A DNA stretch of 6,119 nucleotides, from positions 1-6,119 of the forward strand of contig CAMWRN010000156.1 in NCBI GenBank assembly GCA_947176675.1, given 5' to 3'. The position numbers and the translations under genes were made by a program. Positions 5,445 to 6,119 of the stretch are shown one piece after another. Below the pieces are notes generated by a model. It had not been told where the DNA came from. It ran no database searches and was given only the letters and a program-made list of their open reading frames with translations. The stretch's first letter is position 1. Each line of letters opens with the position of its first letter. The DNA comes from an uncultured Clostridia bacterium. Its GTDB lineage: Bacteria > Bacillota > Clostridia > Oscillospirales > Ruminococcaceae.

Positions 5445-6119
5445 TTACTCCATTTTTAAGATGTTACTCATGCATTGTTTATATTGCTCTGCACTGTGTG
5501 TAGCAATAAAACCTGTTGTTTCTTCGTCCGCCTTGGAATTATCAAAAGTATCCTCAGAAATAATGCTGATGACATCATCTGCCGTATGATAAATGCTGCA
5601 AAGCGTCGGATACTGACGAATATAATTTTGCATTAAAGGAATATCCGATGCGATAACATATTTTCCGTTTGAAAGAGCGTCCATAAGTGTTCCGGATTCG
5701 CGATAGCCGAAATTTTTCTCAAAAGGCATAAATATTCGTCGTGCTCCGGAGATCAGCATATTATATTCTTCATCAGGCAAATGTCCGCGAAATACTTTTA
5801 AATAATCATCATCAAACTCAAAACGACTTGATTTCAAAATAATTTTTTTCCCGATTACCTTGAGTTTACCTGTTTGCTGTTCCATTTTAATCAAATCTTC
5901 AATGAACTTTTCATCATTACTGTTGCTTAATCCTGCCAAATCACAGCAAAATTCACCGTTAGCAGATAATTTCACGTTTTGATTCAATGAATGAGGCATA
6001 ATGTGTACCCTAGAATTGTCGATTTTAAGATCATGTTTCAGAAAGTCCGCAATAAACGGTTCAAATACCAAATGATGTATCTTATTTCTAAATGAATCAA
6101 AAATTATATGCTTTATTTT
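5445..6119 (-). CDS. Partial (5' end missing) GT-B glycosyltransferase, group 1/GT4-like C-terminal domain
   Basis: The frame stays open to the right edge of the window. The TTG at 6071 has no ribosome-binding site and sits inside the open frame, so it is read as Leu rather than a start. Visible are 224 residues, which look like the second half of a GT-B glycosyltransferase. Counting from the first visible codon, VHIMPHSLN (38-46) resembles the linker strand that opens the C-terminal Rossmann domain (usually VIPHG-like). IFMPFEKNFGYRESGTLMDA and its continuation (129-153) correspond to the PS..EGFG...EAMA.G.PVI donor-binding region of group 1 enzymes, ending in VIASDIPL (155-162). The match to the canonical E-x7-E motif is loose, so the family is divergent, possibly using an unusual donor. 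It precedes the family-2 glycosyltransferase by 6 nt with GGAG between them, so the two share an operon. Substrate is unknown. Confidence 0.72.
   Translation of the reverse strand, partial: KIKHIIFDSFRNKIHHLVFEPFIADFLKHDLKIDNSRVHIMPHSLNQNVKLSANGEFCCDLAGLSNSNDEKFIEDLIKMEQQTGKLKVIGKKIILKSSRFEFDDDYLKVFRGHLPDEEYNMLISGARRIFMPFEKNFGYRESGTLMDALSNGKYVIASDIPLMQNYIRQYPTLCSIYHTADDVISIISEDTFDNSKADEETTGFIATHSAEQYKQCMSNILKME

Noticed and set aside
6069..6071. TTG at 6071 as the start of the partial GT-B gene
   Set aside because: The frame continues without stop to the edge and the visible protein is only half a GT-B enzyme, so the real start lies outside the window.
1..6119. CRISPR array, tRNA, insertion sequence, riboswitch or attachment-site repeats
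   Set aside because: Reading both strands showed no regularly spaced repeats, no cloverleaf-like sequence, no transposase or integrase, and no intergenic space over about 135 nt in which to place them.

Overview
The window looks like chromosomal DNA of a low-GC Gram-positive anaerobe, most likely a gut-type clostridium. This rests on its A+T-rich composition, GGAG/GGTGA ribosome-binding sites, GTG and ATG starts, and protein families typical of Clostridia. No rRNA or other taxonomic marker is present, so the assignment is an inference.

Layout: positions 1-1043 (+ strand) hold the C-terminal part of a tail-fibre-like protein with a formylglycine-generating-enzyme/C-type-lectin (SUMF1-like) fold. 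Its last ~40 residues resemble the variable region of diversity-generating retroelement (DGR) targets. It ends in a double stop followed by a hairpin (1057-1089). Everything to the right is on the - strand and converges on that hairpin. In transcription order from right to left it reads: a GT-B glycosyltransferase cut by the window edge (5445-6119), a family-2 GT-A glycosyltransferase (4446-5438), a Wzx/MATE-like polysaccharide flippase (3148-4449), a fused sugar-1-phosphate nucleotidylyltransferase plus GmhB-type HAD phosphatase (1827-3095), and a GmhA-type phosphoheptose isomerase (1177-1824). A 32-codon ORF overlapping the end of gmhA (1086-1184) may fill the space before the hairpin.

The five - strand genes are tightly packed (gaps of 6 nt, a 4-nt ATGA overlap, 52 nt and 2 nt) and probably form the 3' end of one surface-glycan operon whose promoter lies beyond the right edge. 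GmhA would convert sedoheptulose-7-phosphate to heptose-7-phosphate. The fusion protein would supply the 7-phosphatase and nucleotidylyltransferase steps that give an NDP-heptose, probably GDP-D-glycero-alpha-D-manno-heptose. The glycosyltransferases would assemble a lipid-linked repeat unit and the flippase would export it. The heptose kinase (HddA) needed between GmhA and the phosphatase is not in the window.

No tRNA, rRNA, CRISPR array, insertion sequence or integrase is visible. The least ordinary items are the DGR-like C-terminus of the left protein, with no reverse transcriptase or template repeat beside it, and the two-enzyme fusion. I see no clear evidence of a wholly new system.
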